Assembly: GCA_900538705.1 (NCBI GenBank)
Contig: UPZG01000011.1
Coordinates: 1-34,269 of the forward strand
Length of the DNA: 34,269 nucleotides
DNA from: an uncultured Porphyromonadaceae bacterium
GTDB lineage: Bacteria; Bacteroidota; Bacteroidia; Bacteroidales; Barnesiellaceae_A
Direction of reading: 5' to 3'
A program made the position numbers and the translations under genes. The notes beneath the pieces were generated by a model that did not search any database, was not told the origin of the DNA, and was given only the letters and a program-made list of their open reading frames with translations. Positions 34,191 through 34,269 of the stretch are shown piece after piece (the first letter of the stretch is position 1; each line of letters begins with the position of its first letter).

Positions 34191-34265
34191 TGGGCGTTGA
34201 CGGATTCGAACCGCCGACCCTCTGCTTGTAAGGCAGATGCTCTAAACCAGCTGAGCTAAACGCCC
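34191..34265 (-). tRNA. tRNA-Val (anticodon UAC)
   Basis: A 75-base cloverleaf on the minus strand. The acceptor stem is GGGCGTT/AACGCCC with discriminator A. The D-arm is GCTC-AGCTGGTTTA-GAGC. The anticodon stem TCTGC/GCAGA encloses loop CTTACAA, giving anticodon TAC (valine, GUA/GUG family). The T-arm is GGCGG-TTCGAAT-CCGTC. The 3' CCA is not encoded and must be added after transcription. The gene starts 4 bases from the window edge, so it may belong to a larger tRNA cluster beyond. Confidence 0.97.
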
Positions 34266-34269
34266 GATT

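Noticed and set aside
1..34269. mobile elements, prophage or CRISPR array
   Set aside because: No transposase, integrase, phage structural gene, or regularly spaced direct repeats were found; the tRNA-Val at the edge shows no nearby integrase or repeated 3' end within the window.

Overview
The window reads as chromosomal DNA from a Bacteroidales bacterium (phylum Bacteroidota); I cannot fix the genus. The evidence is consistent. At least a dozen genes are preceded by the Bacteroidota promoter -7 element TAnnTTTG, often with TTG or TTTG about 19-20 bases upstream. There are no Shine-Dalgarno sequences. Two secreted proteins end in type IX secretion (T9SS) C-terminal sorting domains. The gene set includes an OmpA-like major outer membrane protein, a succinate/acetate CoA-transferase, a TPR-membrane-HTH regulator and the order rplM-rpsI-rpsB-tsf. 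There is no sign of prophage, insertion sequence, CRISPR array or conjugative element, so this is mostly core genome.

Layout. 1-382: no intact gene; peptide-like stretches in three successive frames look like a decayed or over-interpreted region, followed by a strong terminator. 383-4561 (-): a very large T9SS-secreted adhesin-like protein, divergent from 4685-6409 (+), a TPR/LuxR-type membrane regulator that appears to be transcribed almost leaderless. 6573-15227 (+): a YugP-type zinc peptidase, hisS overlapping a TerB-like gene by 4 bases, a P2-type Ca2+ ATPase and transketolase. 15461-16657 (+): an abundant OmpA-family protein, sharing a bidirectional terminator with a convergent bactofilin. 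17270-20539 (-): miaB, an MFS transporter and an HD-domain hydrolase in a row. 20787-22822 (+): a small single-pass membrane protein and a CoA-transferase. 23294-24307 (+): GAPDH behind an unusually long, hairpin-rich leader, then an orphan histidine kinase. 25831-28599 (+): ribosomal proteins L13, S9, S2 and EF-Ts, with leader or intercistronic RNA hairpins. 28920-32319 (-): a secreted DUF1593 nucleoside-hydrolase-like protein and glmS. 32480-34265 (-): a tRNA-Val(UAC), then a complete cobalamin riboswitch ahead of a single T9SS-secreted DUF4465 protein.

The most interesting part is that last unit. A textbook cobalamin aptamer sits at the predicted transcription start of a one-gene transcript whose product carries a T9SS sorting domain instead of a lipobox. 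This suggests a corrinoid-controlled cell-surface protein, possibly B12 capture, encoded apart from any btuB/btuF transport genes in the window. Second are the structured GAPDH leader and the hisS-linked TerB-like protein of unknown function. Metabolically, the genes cover glycolysis, the pentose phosphate pathway, short-chain acyl-CoA exchange and amino sugar synthesis, alongside translation and envelope functions.
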